From: Dinghuibacter silviterrae
GTDB taxonomy: Bacteria; Bacteroidota; Bacteroidia; Chitinophagales; Chitinophagaceae
Length of the DNA: 64,000 nt
NCBI RefSeq assembly: GCF_004366355.1
Contig: NZ_SODV01000002.1
Coordinates: 346,768 to 410,767, forward strand
Direction: 5' to 3'
Translations under genes and position numbers: made by a program
Notes under the pieces: generated by a model
What the model saw: the letters and a program-made list of their open reading frames with translations, nothing else
Database searches by the model: none
Told to the model about the DNA's origin: nothing
Shown here: positions 17,355 to 25,779 of the stretch, in pieces
Layout: each line of letters opens with the position of its first letter
Numbering within the stretch: position 1 is the stretch's first letter

Positions 17355-17669
17355 ATGAACCTGAGACGAGATGTATTTCAAGCCATAGCAGACCCGACGA
17401 GGAGGGCAATACTTTTGTTGGTGGCGTCGCATTCGATGACGGCGGGGGCGATTGCCGCGAACTTCGATACGGCGAGACCGACGGTTTCCAAACACCTGCA
17501 AATACTCACGGAGTGCGAGCTGCTGCAACAGGAGCAGAACGGCCGGGAGATTTATTATCACCTAAATGCACGCAAAATGAAAGAAGTAGCGGACTTTATC
17601 GAGCCATTCCGCAAGATGTGGGATGACCGTTTTAACAAATTGGAATCTGTCATGAAAAAATATAAATAA
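17355..17669 (+). CDS. ArsR-family winged-helix repressor
   Basis: The 104 residues contain an ArsR winged helix: '[13 protein letters not shown]' first helix, '[18 protein letters not shown]' recognition helix and 'NGREIYYHL' wing. There is no metal-binding cysteine cluster, so it belongs to the metal-independent subgroup usually found with SRPBCC proteins. It starts 4 bases after the operator repeat. It heads a four-gene run (ArsR, SRPBCC, DoxX-like, YdeI-like) common in Bacteroidota. Confidence 0.92.
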   Translation: MNLRRDVFQAIADPTRRAILLLVASHSMTAGAIAANFDTARPTVSKHLQILTECELLQQEQNGREIYYHLNARKMKEVADFIEPFRKMWDDRFNKLESVMKKYK

Positions 17670-17670
17670 T

Positions 17671-18141
17671 ATGGAACAAAAAACTAAAATCGTTGCCGAA
17701 GACGGCAAACAGGAAATGGTGATTACCCGGGAATTCGATTTGCCGGTAGCCTTGCTTTTTAGGGCGCATGCCGAGGCCGAACTTGTCGAGCAGTGGATGG
17801 GCACGCAGGTCATAAAGCTGGAGAGCGAAAAGCACGGCAGCTATCAATACCTGAAAACCGACGACAAAGGAAACGTTTTGTTTAAGGCGGATGGGGTGAT
17901 CCACGAATTTATACCGAACCATAAGATCATCCGGACATTCGAAATGGCGAATGTGCCCTTGGGTGTCCAATTGGAAATCTATGCGTTTGAACGGCTGACG
18001 GATGATACGAGCAAACTGCATATGCACGTCATCTACGAGTCGGTAACGCAAAGAGACCAGGTCGTACAAATGGGGATGACGCAGGGGATCAATTGGGCGC
18101 ATGACCGGATACAGGCGATTGCTGGTAACTTAAAAAAATAA
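17671..18141 (+). CDS. SRPBCC/AHSA1-domain protein
   Basis: This 156-residue protein is an Aha1/START-like ligand-binding fold. 'ITREFDLPVALLFRAHAEAE' opens the first strand and helix, 'LVEQWMG' is the classic AHSA1 signature, and the C-terminal helix is 'GINWAHDRIQAIAGNL'. It starts one base after the ArsR stop, so the two are co-transcribed. The family has a hydrophobic cavity; the ligand is unknown. Confidence 0.9.
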   Translation: MEQKTKIVAEDGKQEMVITREFDLPVALLFRAHAEAELVEQWMGTQVIKLESEKHGSYQYLKTDDKGNVLFKADGVIHEFIPNHKIIRTFEMANVPLGVQLEIYAFERLTDDTSKLHMHVIYESVTQRDQVVQMGMTQGINWAHDRIQAIAGNLKK

Positions 18142-18145
18142 ACCA

Positions 18146-18517
18146 ATGAGAAACAAGATCATCTATTGGATTGCCACCCTTTGGCTGTCTTTGGGCATGG
18201 TGGCCACGGGGAGCGTGCAGGTTTTAAAGTGGAAACCGGAGGCGGATTACATTACCCATTTGGGCTACCCGGTTTTTGCGCTGACCATTATCGGGGTTTG
18301 GAAAATATTGGGCGTTGTCGCCATCCTTATCCCCAAATTCCCGCTCCTCAAAGAATGGGCGTATGCGGGCTTTTTCTTTATCATGACGGGGGCGATATTT
18401 TCCCATATCGCGGACGGGGACCCCGTCAAGGACCTTCTTCCGGCCCTATTGTTGCTGGTACTTACCTTGGTATCGTGGTATTTCCGACCTTTGGATAGAA
18501 AAATCGCTATGGCATGA
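18146..18517 (+). CDS. DoxX-like four-helix membrane protein
   Basis: The 123 residues form four transmembrane helices with DoxX-like features: 'IATLWLSLGMVATGSVQVL', 'GVWKILGVVAILIPKFP', 'LKEWAYAGFFFIMTGAIFSH' and 'LLPALLLLVLTLVSWYF'. It lies four bases after the SRPBCC gene and shares an ATGA overlap with the YdeI-like gene. It is probably an inner-membrane accessory of the ArsR-controlled unit; no reaction is known. Confidence 0.88.
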   Translation: MRNKIIYWIATLWLSLGMVATGSVQVLKWKPEADYITHLGYPVFALTIIGVWKILGVVAILIPKFPLLKEWAYAGFFFIMTGAIFSHIADGDPVKDLLPALLLLVLTLVSWYFRPLDRKIAMA

Positions 18518-19089
18518 ACCCCAAAGTTGACGCATATCTGGACAGAGCCACCCAGTGGCAAAAAGAAATGGCGGCGTTGAGGACGATCGTCCTTGACTGC
18601 GGGCTGACCGAGGAGCTGAAGTGGGGCAAACCTTGCTATGCGTATCAGGGTAAAAATATAGTCGTCATCCAGGGTTTTAAAGAATACTGCGCGCTCCTGT
18701 TCCTCAAGGGCTACGCCTTAAGCGATACCCATGGGATCCTTCAAAAAACCGGGGAGAATACGGTGGTCGGGCGCCAGATCCGGGTGAACAGTGTCCGGGA
18801 AATTGCAGCGATAAAGGATGTCTTGAAAACCTATATTTATCAGGCCGTCGAAGTGGAGGAAGCCGATGTAAAGGCGCCCGTAACAAAGGAACCCAACATA
18901 CCCGAAGAATTTCAACACAAACTGGACAAGACGCCTGCCTTAAAAAAGGCTTTTTCCGCACTGACGCCCGGACGGCAGAGGGCCTATGTTTTTTATTTTT
19001 CCCAACCCAAACAAGCGAAAACCCGGGAATCGAGGGTGGAAAAATGTGTCCAGCAAATTCTTCATGGGAAAGGCCTCAACGAGGACTGA
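18514..19089 (+). CDS. YdeI-like protein with DUF1801 domain
   Basis: This 191-residue soluble protein has an N-terminal DUF1801/YdhG-like part ('LTEELKWGKPCYAYQGKNIV') and a C-terminal YdeI/OmpD-associated segment ('ALTPGRQRAYVFYFSQPKQ', 'TRESRVEKC'). It is the last gene of the ArsR operon with ATGA overlap. Members occur beside SRPBCC and DoxX genes, but no biochemical role is established. Confidence 0.87.
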   Translation: MNPKVDAYLDRATQWQKEMAALRTIVLDCGLTEELKWGKPCYAYQGKNIVVIQGFKEYCALLFLKGYALSDTHGILQKTGENTVVGRQIRVNSVREIAAIKDVLKTYIYQAVEVEEADVKAPVTKEPNIPEEFQHKLDKTPALKKAFSALTPGRQRAYVFYFSQPKQAKTRESRVEKCVQQILHGKGLNED

Positions 19090-19091
19090 TC

Positions 19092-19409
19092 TTATGACCG
19101 AAGCGATGACTGCCGCTTAACGGGCGCCGGCCGTTCTTCAAATCGTTTTGAATATTCCTGTTGGTAGCGCATGGTGTTGATCCTGCTTTTGATCTGGTGG
19201 CGGATCTTTTCGTCGAGGACGCCGCTGTATTTTTCAAGAATGGACTCGTACAACTGGGTAGCGCGCGCGAAATCCTCTACGCTTTCCGCATGGAGCGCCT
19301 CGTGATACGCCTTGTCCAGTTTGGAGGTGCGGTGTTTCACGAAAAATACCGAGAAAAGTACAGTGGCACAGAGCAATACAAGGAACCCAAGACCTAGAAT
19401 TTCAATCAT
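19092..19409 (-). CDS. Small single-pass membrane protein, unknown function
   Basis: The 105 residues start with one transmembrane helix (about 3-25, 'ILGLGFLVLLCATVLFSVFF'), followed by a soluble helical part 'DKAYHEALHAESVEDFARAT' resembling a single TPR-like helix pair. I do not recognise a family. It ends two bases from the YdeI stop in convergent orientation. Confidence 0.65.
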   Translation of the reverse strand: MIEILGLGFLVLLCATVLFSVFFVKHRTSKLDKAYHEALHAESVEDFARATQLYESILEKYSGVLDEKIRHQIKSRINTMRYQQEYSKRFEERPAPVKRQSSLRS

Positions 19410-19573
19410 ACACGGGGCGGCTTATAGTCGAAAATTACCAAGCAATGCTTAAAGGAATAAAATTGTTTTTTTGCAATGTATACGGGGTTAACATTGTTGA
19501 AGTAATGGATTGTGGAAAAAACTCTTCGAGGGCGAAAGCGGTGCGGGTGAAGTTTTAGCTATATTCATGTACC

Positions 19574-20290
19574 ATGTTTTCCTTCCATCCTGACAAATTC
19601 GATTTCTGGCCTGTATATGACTGCATCAAGCGGTTTTATCCCTTGGGTATACCGCGGGGAAGCCTGTATAAAGATTACGCCGGTTTTAAAGAGGCGGTTG
19701 CCCTATGGGAATCAGAGATCGTCAATGCCGACCGGTGTGAAGCACGTTGGGCGCCTTTCGTAAACGAAGTCACGCTGGGTTTGGGTAAACCGGTTTTTGG
19801 CAGGACGTATGGGCAGGCACCTTGTTATAGCATTGCCGTGGAGCTGGAAAGGAAAGTGTTGGAGAACATTACCCGTATAAGGGAGCTTCAGTGTTTCGTG
19901 AGCATCCTGGGCCCTTTTTATACGGTCATTGGTATCGACAGGAACGAGATCCAAACCGGGGAAAGGCATCCGGTGCGCAGCACCAATTACATGGTGGTGT
20001 CGCCGCAACATGAATATGAGGATTCCTTCCGGAAACTTTGTGACATCGTGGAAGACCGGTTCAAGGGATATAGATTCGTGCCCTACCGGATCTGCACAAC
20101 GGCTATCGAGGGACTGCGGGTCTGGTATATGGATGAAGATGAGCCCGGTAACCGGATTTTCCATGCCCTCTTCACCTACCAAATCGATTTTAACATACAA
20201 ACGCTTGGGGCGGAGACTTATGGTGCCGATGCCTGGATTAAAGAAGGCTATGTACAAAAGGGCTCCTGGGTGGCCAATCCGCCTCTATAG
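19574..20290 (+). CDS. Hypothetical cytosolic protein
   Basis: This 238-residue protein has no signal peptide or membrane segment. Visible features are an aromatic-rich N terminus ('FHPDKFDFWPVYDCIKRFYP') and a C-terminal 'YGADAWIKEGYVQKGSW'. I recognise no catalytic motif or family. Base composition matches the core genome, so it is likely resident. The downstream reading frame (20306) is a truncated unrelated gene. Confidence 0.75.
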   Translation: MFSFHPDKFDFWPVYDCIKRFYPLGIPRGSLYKDYAGFKEAVALWESEIVNADRCEARWAPFVNEVTLGLGKPVFGRTYGQAPCYSIAVELERKVLENITRIRELQCFVSILGPFYTVIGIDRNEIQTGERHPVRSTNYMVVSPQHEYEDSFRKLCDIVEDRFKGYRFVPYRICTTAIEGLRVWYMDEDEPGNRIFHALFTYQIDFNIQTLGAETYGADAWIKEGYVQKGSWVANPPL

Positions 20291-20305
20291 GCCAACACTT
20301 TACCT

Positions 20306-20411
20306 ATGACCCTCGATCAATTTAAAACCTCTCTGCTAAACCCAACCCCACCCACCGGCCTGACAGAACCATTGAGGGCTCTTTGGCATGCCGGCAAGGG
20401 GGATTGGGACC
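20306..20411 (+). pseudogene. 5' fragment of a small conserved gene, cut off by the SDR gene
   Basis: An ATG at 20306 opens a frame whose first 36 residues, 'MTLDQFKTSLLNPTPP' to 'ALWHAGKGDWDL', look like the start of a small cytosolic protein family of roughly 90-100 residues that I remember from Bacteroidota. After 'GDWD' the frame runs into the antisense of the SDR 3' end (20412) and stops at 20455. I interpret this as a gene whose 3' part was lost when the SDR/AraC segment arrived. The family match is from memory and not searched. Confidence 0.55.
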
Positions 20412-21173
20412 TTACAACATCATTCCTCCGGAAACTTCGATCCGCTGCGCATTGATCCAGCGGGCAGGGTCGGTGCAAAGAAAAGCCACGACCCCACCGA
20501 TGTCTTCGGGTAAGCCGACGCGGCCCAGCGCGGTGACGGAGGCAATCTGTGCATTGACCTGGGCATTGTCCCGGACGACACCGCCGCCAAAATCCGTTTC
20601 TATGGCACCGGGTGCAACGATGTTGACGCGGATCTTACGGGCACCAAGCTCTTTAGCCTGGTAGCGGGTGAGGGTTTCCATGGCGCCTTTCATGGACGCG
20701 TACGCCGCATACCCGGGGAAGGAAAACCGCGCCAGACCGGAAGAAATGTTGACGATACCGCCGCCGTCGGCGATGTACGGTAGCGCGCGCTGGGTAAGGA
20801 AAAACGGCCCCTTGAACTGGATGTTGACGAGTTCATCGAACTGCGCTTCGGTGGTGTCCGCGAAAGCTGCGTGGATGCCGATGCCGGCATTGTTGACCAG
20901 GAACTGGAATTTCTCTGCGCCCCAGGTGGCCCTTAAGGCCGTGGCCACGGAAGAAAAGAAGGCCTCGAAGCCGGAGGCATTGCTGACGTCCAGGGGAAGC
21001 GCCACGGCTTTGCGGCCGAGTTTCTCTACTGCTGCAACAACGGCCAGCGCCTCGTCTTTTTGGGTGCGGTAGGTAAGGATAATGTCGATGCCTTTTTCGG
21101 CCAGGCGGAGGACCATGTCTTTGCCAAGACCACGGCTGCCGCCGGTGACCAGGGCGATATTGTTTTGTACCAT
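20412..21173 (-). CDS. Short-chain dehydrogenase/reductase (SDR)
   Basis: This 253-residue classical SDR has the cofactor motif 'TGGSRGLG' at 10-17, 'NNAG' after the fourth strand, catalytic Ser in 'NISSG' and 'YAASMK'-type Tyr/Lys in 'YAAYASMKGAMETL'. 'RTQK' after the second strand suggests NADPH preference. The substrate is unknown. It is transcribed in the same direction as the AraC regulator 66 bases upstream, which probably controls it. Confidence 0.92.
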   Translation of the reverse strand: MVQNNIALVTGGSRGLGKDMVLRLAEKGIDIILTYRTQKDEALAVVAAVEKLGRKAVALPLDVSNASGFEAFFSSVATALRATWGAEKFQFLVNNAGIGIHAAFADTTEAQFDELVNIQFKGPFFLTQRALPYIADGGGIVNISSGLARFSFPGYAAYASMKGAMETLTRYQAKELGARKIRVNIVAPGAIETDFGGGVVRDNAQVNAQIASVTALGRVGLPEDIGGVVAFLCTDPARWINAQRIEVSGGMML

Positions 21174-21239
21174 ATCTGTTGTTTTTTACGATACAAAAGT
21201 AGACCAGGCCCGGGTTCCAAAAATGGTGACTGTTTCAGA

Positions 21240-21638
21240 TTAAATGGTGAGTACGCGCCGCGCCGGGGTCGCCCGGACCTCTTCCCGGTATTGCTTGGGC
21301 GTCTGCCCGGAGAAGCGTTTGAAGAATTTGGTGAAGTTGGAGGGGTCGTAGGTCAGGAGGGTGGCGACCTCGTTAATGGGGAGGTCGGTGCCGGCCAACA
21401 GGTTTTTGGCCCGTTCGAGGATGCGGTCTTCAAAAAAGTCGCAAGGGGTCCGGCCGGTGATTTGCTTAACGGTATTGGTCAGGTGGGTGGGGTGGATGTG
21501 CAGGATCGCGGCGAAGTCACGGATCTCGAACATGTCCTGCCTGCGACCTTCCACGATATCGGCGAGGTGCTTGTCAAGCTCCTGTAGGAAAGATTCCGTG
21601 ATCTCGTGGGGGCGTGGGCGTATTTTGAGGGTGGCCAT
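21240..21638 (-). CDS. Short AraC-family DNA-binding regulator
   Basis: This 132-residue protein consists mainly of the AraC double helix-turn-helix: 'FAAILHIHPTHLTNTVKQ' and 'INEVATLLTYDPSNFTKFFK' with the 'GQTPKQYRE' tail. There is no sensory domain, only about 35 leading residues, so it is much shorter than typical AraC proteins of about 290. It likely regulates the SDR gene; the signal is unknown. Confidence 0.9.
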   Translation of the reverse strand: MATLKIRPRPHEITESFLQELDKHLADIVEGRRQDMFEIRDFAAILHIHPTHLTNTVKQITGRTPCDFFEDRILERAKNLLAGTDLPINEVATLLTYDPSNFTKFFKRFSGQTPKQYREEVRATPARRVLTI

Positions 21639-21678
21639 AGGTCATACAAATATCGGATTTTTGTAATTTCCAGGCTGT

Positions 21679-22305
21679 ATGAAATGGATCGCCTTCCTGC
21701 TGTTTGCCATGACCTGGGCCGCCGCACGCGGGAGTGGCGGCGCCCCCGACTCCGTCCGTGTCCTTTTCATCTACGGCTCCAAACCCGCAAAAGCCTACGA
21801 GAAGACCGAACGCAAGTGGTTTGGCGGCATGTACGGCGGACACGTAGGGATGGAGATCGGGAGGGACAGTGTGCTGAGCTTCCGGTCTACCGAATATCCA
21901 TGTCATTTTTTCCCCCATAAAAAATTCAGTTCGACCTTCGAGATCAGGACGCTCCACGGAATGTGGGAGACGTTCCCGCCCCACAATTATGTGGAGGCCG
22001 ACCTGAAACGCGTCGTTTTTGTCATACCGGTGACCCGGGAGCAGAAGCGGATGATCGACAGCGTGGCCCGGAGGTACCTGCACCATACCCCCTACGACTA
22101 TGCGACGGCGGGGATGCGTTGCGCGTCTGCAACCTACGAGATCCTGGCCAGGGCGGGCGTGGTCCGGGACTATGGACGGGCCACGTGGTGGAAGATCCTG
22201 TTGCCCAGGGATCTGCGGTCGATCCTGTTCAGACAGGCGGAGGCCGGCGGCTGGACGATCTACCGGTTCAAGGGCTCGGCGCACCGGGTTTGGGAGGGGG
22301 ATTAA
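21679..22305 (+). CDS. Secreted permuted NlpC/P60-like (papain-fold) hydrolase candidate
   Basis: The 208 residues begin with a signal peptide (MKWIAFLLFAMTWAAARG). The histidine motif 'GGHVGMEIG' comes before a cysteine motif 'YDYATAGMRCASATYEIL'. His-before-Cys order is that of circularly permuted NlpC/P60 and YiiX/LRAT-type proteins, which cut amide or ester bonds in peptidoglycan or lipids. The assignment rests on these two motifs only. It lies 55 bases ahead of the ECF sigma gene, same strand. Confidence 0.6.
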   Translation: MKWIAFLLFAMTWAAARGSGGAPDSVRVLFIYGSKPAKAYEKTERKWFGGMYGGHVGMEIGRDSVLSFRSTEYPCHFFPHKKFSSTFEIRTLHGMWETFPPHNYVEADLKRVVFVIPVTREQKRMIDSVARRYLHHTPYDYATAGMRCASATYEILARAGVVRDYGRATWWKILLPRDLRSILFRQAEAGGWTIYRFKGSAHRVWEGD

Positions 22306-22360
22306 TTTTCTCCCCGGGTTGCTGTAACATTTTCCCCATTTTACCGTCATCCCTTTTGTA

Positions 22361-22876
22361 ATGTCCCTGGAAGTCTTTCACCACCGCATTTTGCCCATGA
22401 CGGACAAACTCTTCCGGTTTGCCTTCCGTTTGCTGCAGAATGCGGAGGAGGCGGAAGACGCCGTCCAGGACCTGCTGCTGAAGATTTGGGGCAAAAGAGG
22501 GGAGTGGGACCGGTGGGAAAACCTGGAGGCGTATTGCATGACCTCCATGCGGAACCTGTGTCTGGAGCGGTTGAGGAATAAAAAGGTGTACAAGGATCCT
22601 GACGCCGCGGGGCACCTGGCCAGCACCGACCGCAACCCCATGGAGCGTACCCAGGACCGGGAACTCCGGGACCGTCTCCAGGCCTGTATGGAGGCCCTTC
22701 CGGAAAAACACGCCCTGGTGATACAACTCCGGGAAGTGGAAGGCCTGAGTTACCAGGAAATCGCCACGACCCTGGGCATGAGTTTGGATCAAGTTAAAGT
22801 TTGTCTGCACCGGGCAAGAAACGCCGTAAAGAACGTTATACTAAAGGAGGACCTGTCATGGAGCACACATATATAA
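22361..22876 (+). CDS. ECF sigma factor (RNA polymerase sigma-70 family)
   Basis: This 171-residue ECF sigma has region 2 ('LFRFAFRLLQNAEEAEDAVQ', 'LLKIWGKR', 'NLEAYCMTSMRNLCLE') and region 4 ('LPEKHALVIQLREVEGLSYQ', 'EIATTLGMSLDQVKVCLHRA'). It heads an operon with an overlapping membrane protein and two DUF4252 proteins, an arrangement seen repeatedly in Bacteroidota. The second gene is the best candidate for the anti-sigma factor. Confidence 0.95.
   Translation: MSLEVFHHRILPMTDKLFRFAFRLLQNAEEAEDAVQDLLLKIWGKRGEWDRWENLEAYCMTSMRNLCLERLRNKKVYKDPDAAGHLASTDRNPMERTQDRELRDRLQACMEALPEKHALVIQLREVEGLSYQEIATTLGMSLDQVKVCLHRARNAVKNVILKEDLSWSTHI
22843..22850 (+). promoter_or_regulatory. Canonical Shine-Dalgarno AAAGGAGG inside the sigma gene
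   Basis: The site sits 7 bases before the ATG at 22858 and inside the sigma coding sequence. It fixes the start of the overlapping downstream gene. A full Shine-Dalgarno is uncommon in Bacteroidota, so strong translation of the putative anti-sigma partner is suggested. Confidence 0.75.
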
Positions 22877-23406
22877 GGAACCTGCTGGACAAGTACTGGC
22901 AGGCGGAGACCAGCCTGGAAGAGGAACAAACACTCCAGGAATATTTTACCGGCGGGGAAGTGGCCCCGGAGCTGGAAATGTACATACCGGTGTTTGGCTT
23001 TTTCGGGGAGGTGCCTTCGGCCCCGGCGCATCTGCAGGAGCGGGTGCTCGACCTGATCGGCGCGCCGTCCAGGGTGATCGGAGGACCGTCCCGGGGGGCT
23101 TCCGGCCGGGTGCGGAACCTGTACCGGCAGGGCTGGTTGTATGGCGTGGCGGCTGTGTTGGTGGTGTGTCTGGCGATCAACCTTGTGCCCCGCGTACAAG
23201 AAGCGGGTCCGCCGGAAACGCGCGCCGCGGAAGAGCGCGCCGCGGAAGCCACTGTTACCGACACCTATGACGACCCCGCCCAGGCCCTGGCTGCCGTGCA
23301 AAATGCCTTACGCACGGTGTCCGCCCGGATGAATAAAGGAACAGAAATCACCGCGTCCCGCATGGGCCGGTTGTCAACAAACTATCGTCTAGCATTTAAA
23401 AACTAG
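22858..23406 (+). CDS. Putative anti-sigma-type membrane protein
   Basis: The protein has 182 residues from the ATG at 22858, chosen over a longer in-frame extension because of the Shine-Dalgarno at 22843. It has a soluble acidic N terminus ('LLDKYWQAETSLEEEQTL', short zf-HC2-like spacing but no zinc ligands). One transmembrane helix lies near 96-112 ('WLYGVAAVLVVCLAINLV') before a periplasmic tail. It overlaps the sigma gene by 19 bases. Position and topology fit an anti-sigma factor; the sequence alone does not prove it. Confidence 0.7.
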   Translation: MEHTYIRNLLDKYWQAETSLEEEQTLQEYFTGGEVAPELEMYIPVFGFFGEVPSAPAHLQERVLDLIGAPSRVIGGPSRGASGRVRNLYRQGWLYGVAAVLVVCLAINLVPRVQEAGPPETRAAEERAAEATVTDTYDDPAQALAAVQNALRTVSARMNKGTEITASRMGRLSTNYRLAFKN

Positions 23407-23408
23407 TT

Positions 23409-23930
23409 ATGAAACGGATGATTCGAAAGGGTGGCCTGCTCGCGCTCGCCCTCCTGATGGGCTCGGCTGTCTTTGCCCAGGACGACGCCATCGGTAAATT
23501 CTTTGGCAAATACATCGACGACGACCGGTTTACGGTCGTGTCCGTCAGCCCCAAAATGTTCCGGCTGCTCTCCAGCGTGAACTGGGACACGGTCTCCCCC
23601 AATATCCGTCAGGCCGTGCAAAAGCTCCAAAGCCTCCGGATCCTGAGCACGGAAACCACCCCTATGACCTTTTACAAGGAGGCGCTGGCGAAAATAGACA
23701 GGAGTCAGTACGAAGAACTCATCACCGTCAGGGACAAGGAAGACAACACGCGATTCCTGGTCCGGGAAGACGGCAAGGTCATCCACGAGCTGCTCATGAT
23801 CTCGGTGGATGGCAAAGACTTCACACTCCTGAGCTTTGTCGGGGACATCGACCTGGACGCCCTCTCCAAGCTCTCCTCTGACATGAAGATCCAGGGATTA
23901 AGTCACCTAAAAGACGCAAAAAAGCCATGA
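23409..23930 (+). CDS. DUF4252 secreted protein
   Basis: This 173-residue protein has a signal peptide ending 'SAVFAQ' and DUF4252 features: 'FFGKYIDDDRFTVVSVSPKM', 'YEELITVRDKEDNTRFLVRE' and 'LLMISVDGKDFTLLSFVGDI'. The function is unknown; members are commonly encoded behind ECF sigma genes. It starts two bases after the anti-sigma candidate and overlaps the next DUF4252 gene by ATGA. Confidence 0.9.
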   Translation: MKRMIRKGGLLALALLMGSAVFAQDDAIGKFFGKYIDDDRFTVVSVSPKMFRLLSSVNWDTVSPNIRQAVQKLQSLRILSTETTPMTFYKEALAKIDRSQYEELITVRDKEDNTRFLVREDGKVIHELLMISVDGKDFTLLSFVGDIDLDALSKLSSDMKIQGLSHLKDAKKP

Positions 23931-24394
23931 AAATTTTTCTTCTGCCGGCCTTGCTGGCAAGCCTTACCGCCTGTGGTCAACAAAGGGATCTGGACCGTTT
24001 TTACGACAAGTACAAGTCCAACGACGCACTGACCACCCAAATCTCCATCAATCCTTCTCTCCTGATGTCCGTCGGGTTTTCCGACACGCAAAACAACGCG
24101 TGGAAAGACAAGGTATCCAAGTTCCGGTTGTTTATTTTAGACGCCAAAAAAGTGCCATCGGCGGCCGAAGATATCCGGGATCTGTTCAAACGGCTGCAGC
24201 AGGACCACTACGACGAGTTGATCACCGTCCACAAAGGCACCAAAGGCGGTCAATTGTTGTGCAAGGACCTCGCGGGTGATCACCGGGATCTTGTCTTATT
24301 TGTCCGGGGTGACGACGACGGCCTCATTTTCGCCGAGGTAGAAGGGCGCTTCACCGAGAAGGACCTGGACGCCATCCGCGGGTCCGTGCAGTAA
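23927..24394 (+). CDS. DUF4252 lipoprotein
   Basis: This 155-residue paralogue of the preceding protein has a lipobox 'LTACG' at residue 16 and the same core: 'DRFYDKYKSNDALTTQISIN', 'YDELITVHKG' and 'RDLVLFVRGDDDGLIFAEVE'. The tandem pair suggests duplication, with one soluble and one lipid-anchored copy. The target of the sigma operon is unknown. Confidence 0.88.
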   Translation: MKIFLLPALLASLTACGQQRDLDRFYDKYKSNDALTTQISINPSLLMSVGFSDTQNNAWKDKVSKFRLFILDAKKVPSAAEDIRDLFKRLQQDHYDELITVHKGTKGGQLLCKDLAGDHRDLVLFVRGDDDGLIFAEVEGRFTEKDLDAIRGSVQ

Positions 24395-24448
24395 TTGGAA
24401 AAACGGCCGGAATTTGCTATCTTGATTGAAGCTACGCTATCAAACATT

Positions 24449-24982
24449 ATGACAAACTCCTTACGTTTTGGCGATACGGCCTTTGACTTTGAAAAGACCA
24501 ACCTTTACGGCATCCTGGAGCCACACGGAAAGATGACCTGGTACATTGAGCTCTTCCCTCCCGGGGACGATGACTATATCATGTTCAATGCGCTCGTCTT
24601 TGACCGGGTTTATGCCCCGCACGGTCTTGGTGCGCTGGTTTATAAAGGCGACAACCGGACCCTCGACCTGTACGAACATACCGTCCGGGTGAATGGCGAA
24701 GACCGTTTTCTGGAATCCGTAGACATGGCCTTTGGTTCCTGGGACAAAACCACCCAGCGCATTACCCTCCGTGGGCAGGGCATGATCGAGGCGGAACACG
24801 GACACGCCGCCATCCCTTATACGTTCGAGGCCGTGCTGCCGTTTGAAGGATTGAGCATCTTCGAAACCTCCCGGGAAGAGGCGCACCGGTTTTTACAAAC
24901 CCACCTCCCCGGTAACGGCATAGCCCTCCACTTCGAGCAGGTGCCCAGCGGGCTACAGGCGGTGTTTAGCGGGCAGTTTTAA
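24449..24982 (+). CDS. Hypothetical cytosolic protein
   Basis: The protein has 177 residues from ATG 24449; an in-frame TTG at 24395 would add 18 atypical residues. It is rich in beta strands ('MTWYIELFPPGDDDYIMFNA', 'LPFEGLSIFETSREEAHRFL'), without signal peptide or recognised motif. It follows the DUF4252 pair by 54 bases and could be read from the same transcript. It converges with the GluQRS gene, overlapping by 4 bases. Confidence 0.7.
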   Translation: MTNSLRFGDTAFDFEKTNLYGILEPHGKMTWYIELFPPGDDDYIMFNALVFDRVYAPHGLGALVYKGDNRTLDLYEHTVRVNGEDRFLESVDMAFGSWDKTTQRITLRGQGMIEAEHGHAAIPYTFEAVLPFEGLSIFETSREEAHRFLQTHLPGNGIALHFEQVPSGLQAVFSGQF

Positions 24983-25779
24983 AGGCCTTTAAACGCCGCT
25001 GCCAGCGTCCGCCAGCTGTCGACCGGTTCGTTCAGCCGTGACAGGCGCCCGATGTTGCCGTATACTTCCCGCGCGGTCCGCCCCTCCTTGCGCATGGCCT
25101 GTATGGAAGTAGACCCAGCCGACTTCGATAGCTTTTGCCCGTCCATGTCCACGAGGAGCGGATGGTGTAGGAAAAGTATACCGGAAAACGCCTGCTCCTC
25201 CAATACCTGCGCGAGGTACTGCTGCGCAAGGGTGGACGGCCGGAGGTCCTCACCCCTTACGACGAGGTCGATCCCATAGTGAAGATCGTCCACCACCGAA
25301 GTGAGCTGGTAAGAGGGGAAACCGTCCTTTTTGCGAACGACAAAGTCCTGCATGTCGGGAGGAAGCGGTGCGTTTGTCCGAAGCCGCCAGCTCGCGCCTT
25401 CGGTGTCCAAGGGGATGTGTTTCTCCCGGCAGGTGCCCGGGTACATCCCGTTTTTGATCTGGCTCCTCGAACAGGTACACGCAAAAACCGCGTTTTTCGC
25501 CCGGAGACGTTCCAGCGCGGCATGGTACAACCCCAACCGGTGCACCTGGGCCCATGACTTTTTATAGTCCTCCAGATCTAGCGGCCCCTCGTCCCAGGGA
25601 ATCTCCAGAAAACGCAGTGTGTCAAAAATATCCTGTACGTACGCATCGCTCACCCTGTCCCTGTCCATGTCGTCTATCCGGAGCAGGATCCGGGCGCCCG
25701 TGCCCGCGGTCAGCGCGAAGGAAAGGGCGTTGCCTAAGTGGAGGTAGCCGCTGGGGGTGGGGGCGATGCGGGTTTTCAT
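24979..25779 (-). CDS. gluQ: Glutamyl-Q tRNA(Asp) synthetase
   Basis: The protein has 266 residues, close to the roughly 290-residue GluQRS paralogues of glutamyl-tRNA synthetase that lack the anticodon-binding domain. They attach glutamate to queuosine in tRNA-Asp. Visible motifs are a HIGH-type 'TPSGYLHLGNA' at 8-18, zinc ligands in 'CTCSRS' and 'YPGTCR', and a KMSKS-type 'QKLSKSAGS'. The start ATG at 25779 overlaps the amidotransferase stop by 4 bases. Confidence 0.88.
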   Translation of the reverse strand: MKTRIAPTPSGYLHLGNALSFALTAGTGARILLRIDDMDRDRVSDAYVQDIFDTLRFLEIPWDEGPLDLEDYKKSWAQVHRLGLYHAALERLRAKNAVFACTCSRSQIKNGMYPGTCREKHIPLDTEGASWRLRTNAPLPPDMQDFVVRKKDGFPSYQLTSVVDDLHYGIDLVVRGEDLRPSTLAQQYLAQVLEEQAFSGILFLHHPLLVDMDGQKLSKSAGSTSIQAMRKEGRTAREVYGNIGRLSRLNEPVDSWRTLAAAFKGL

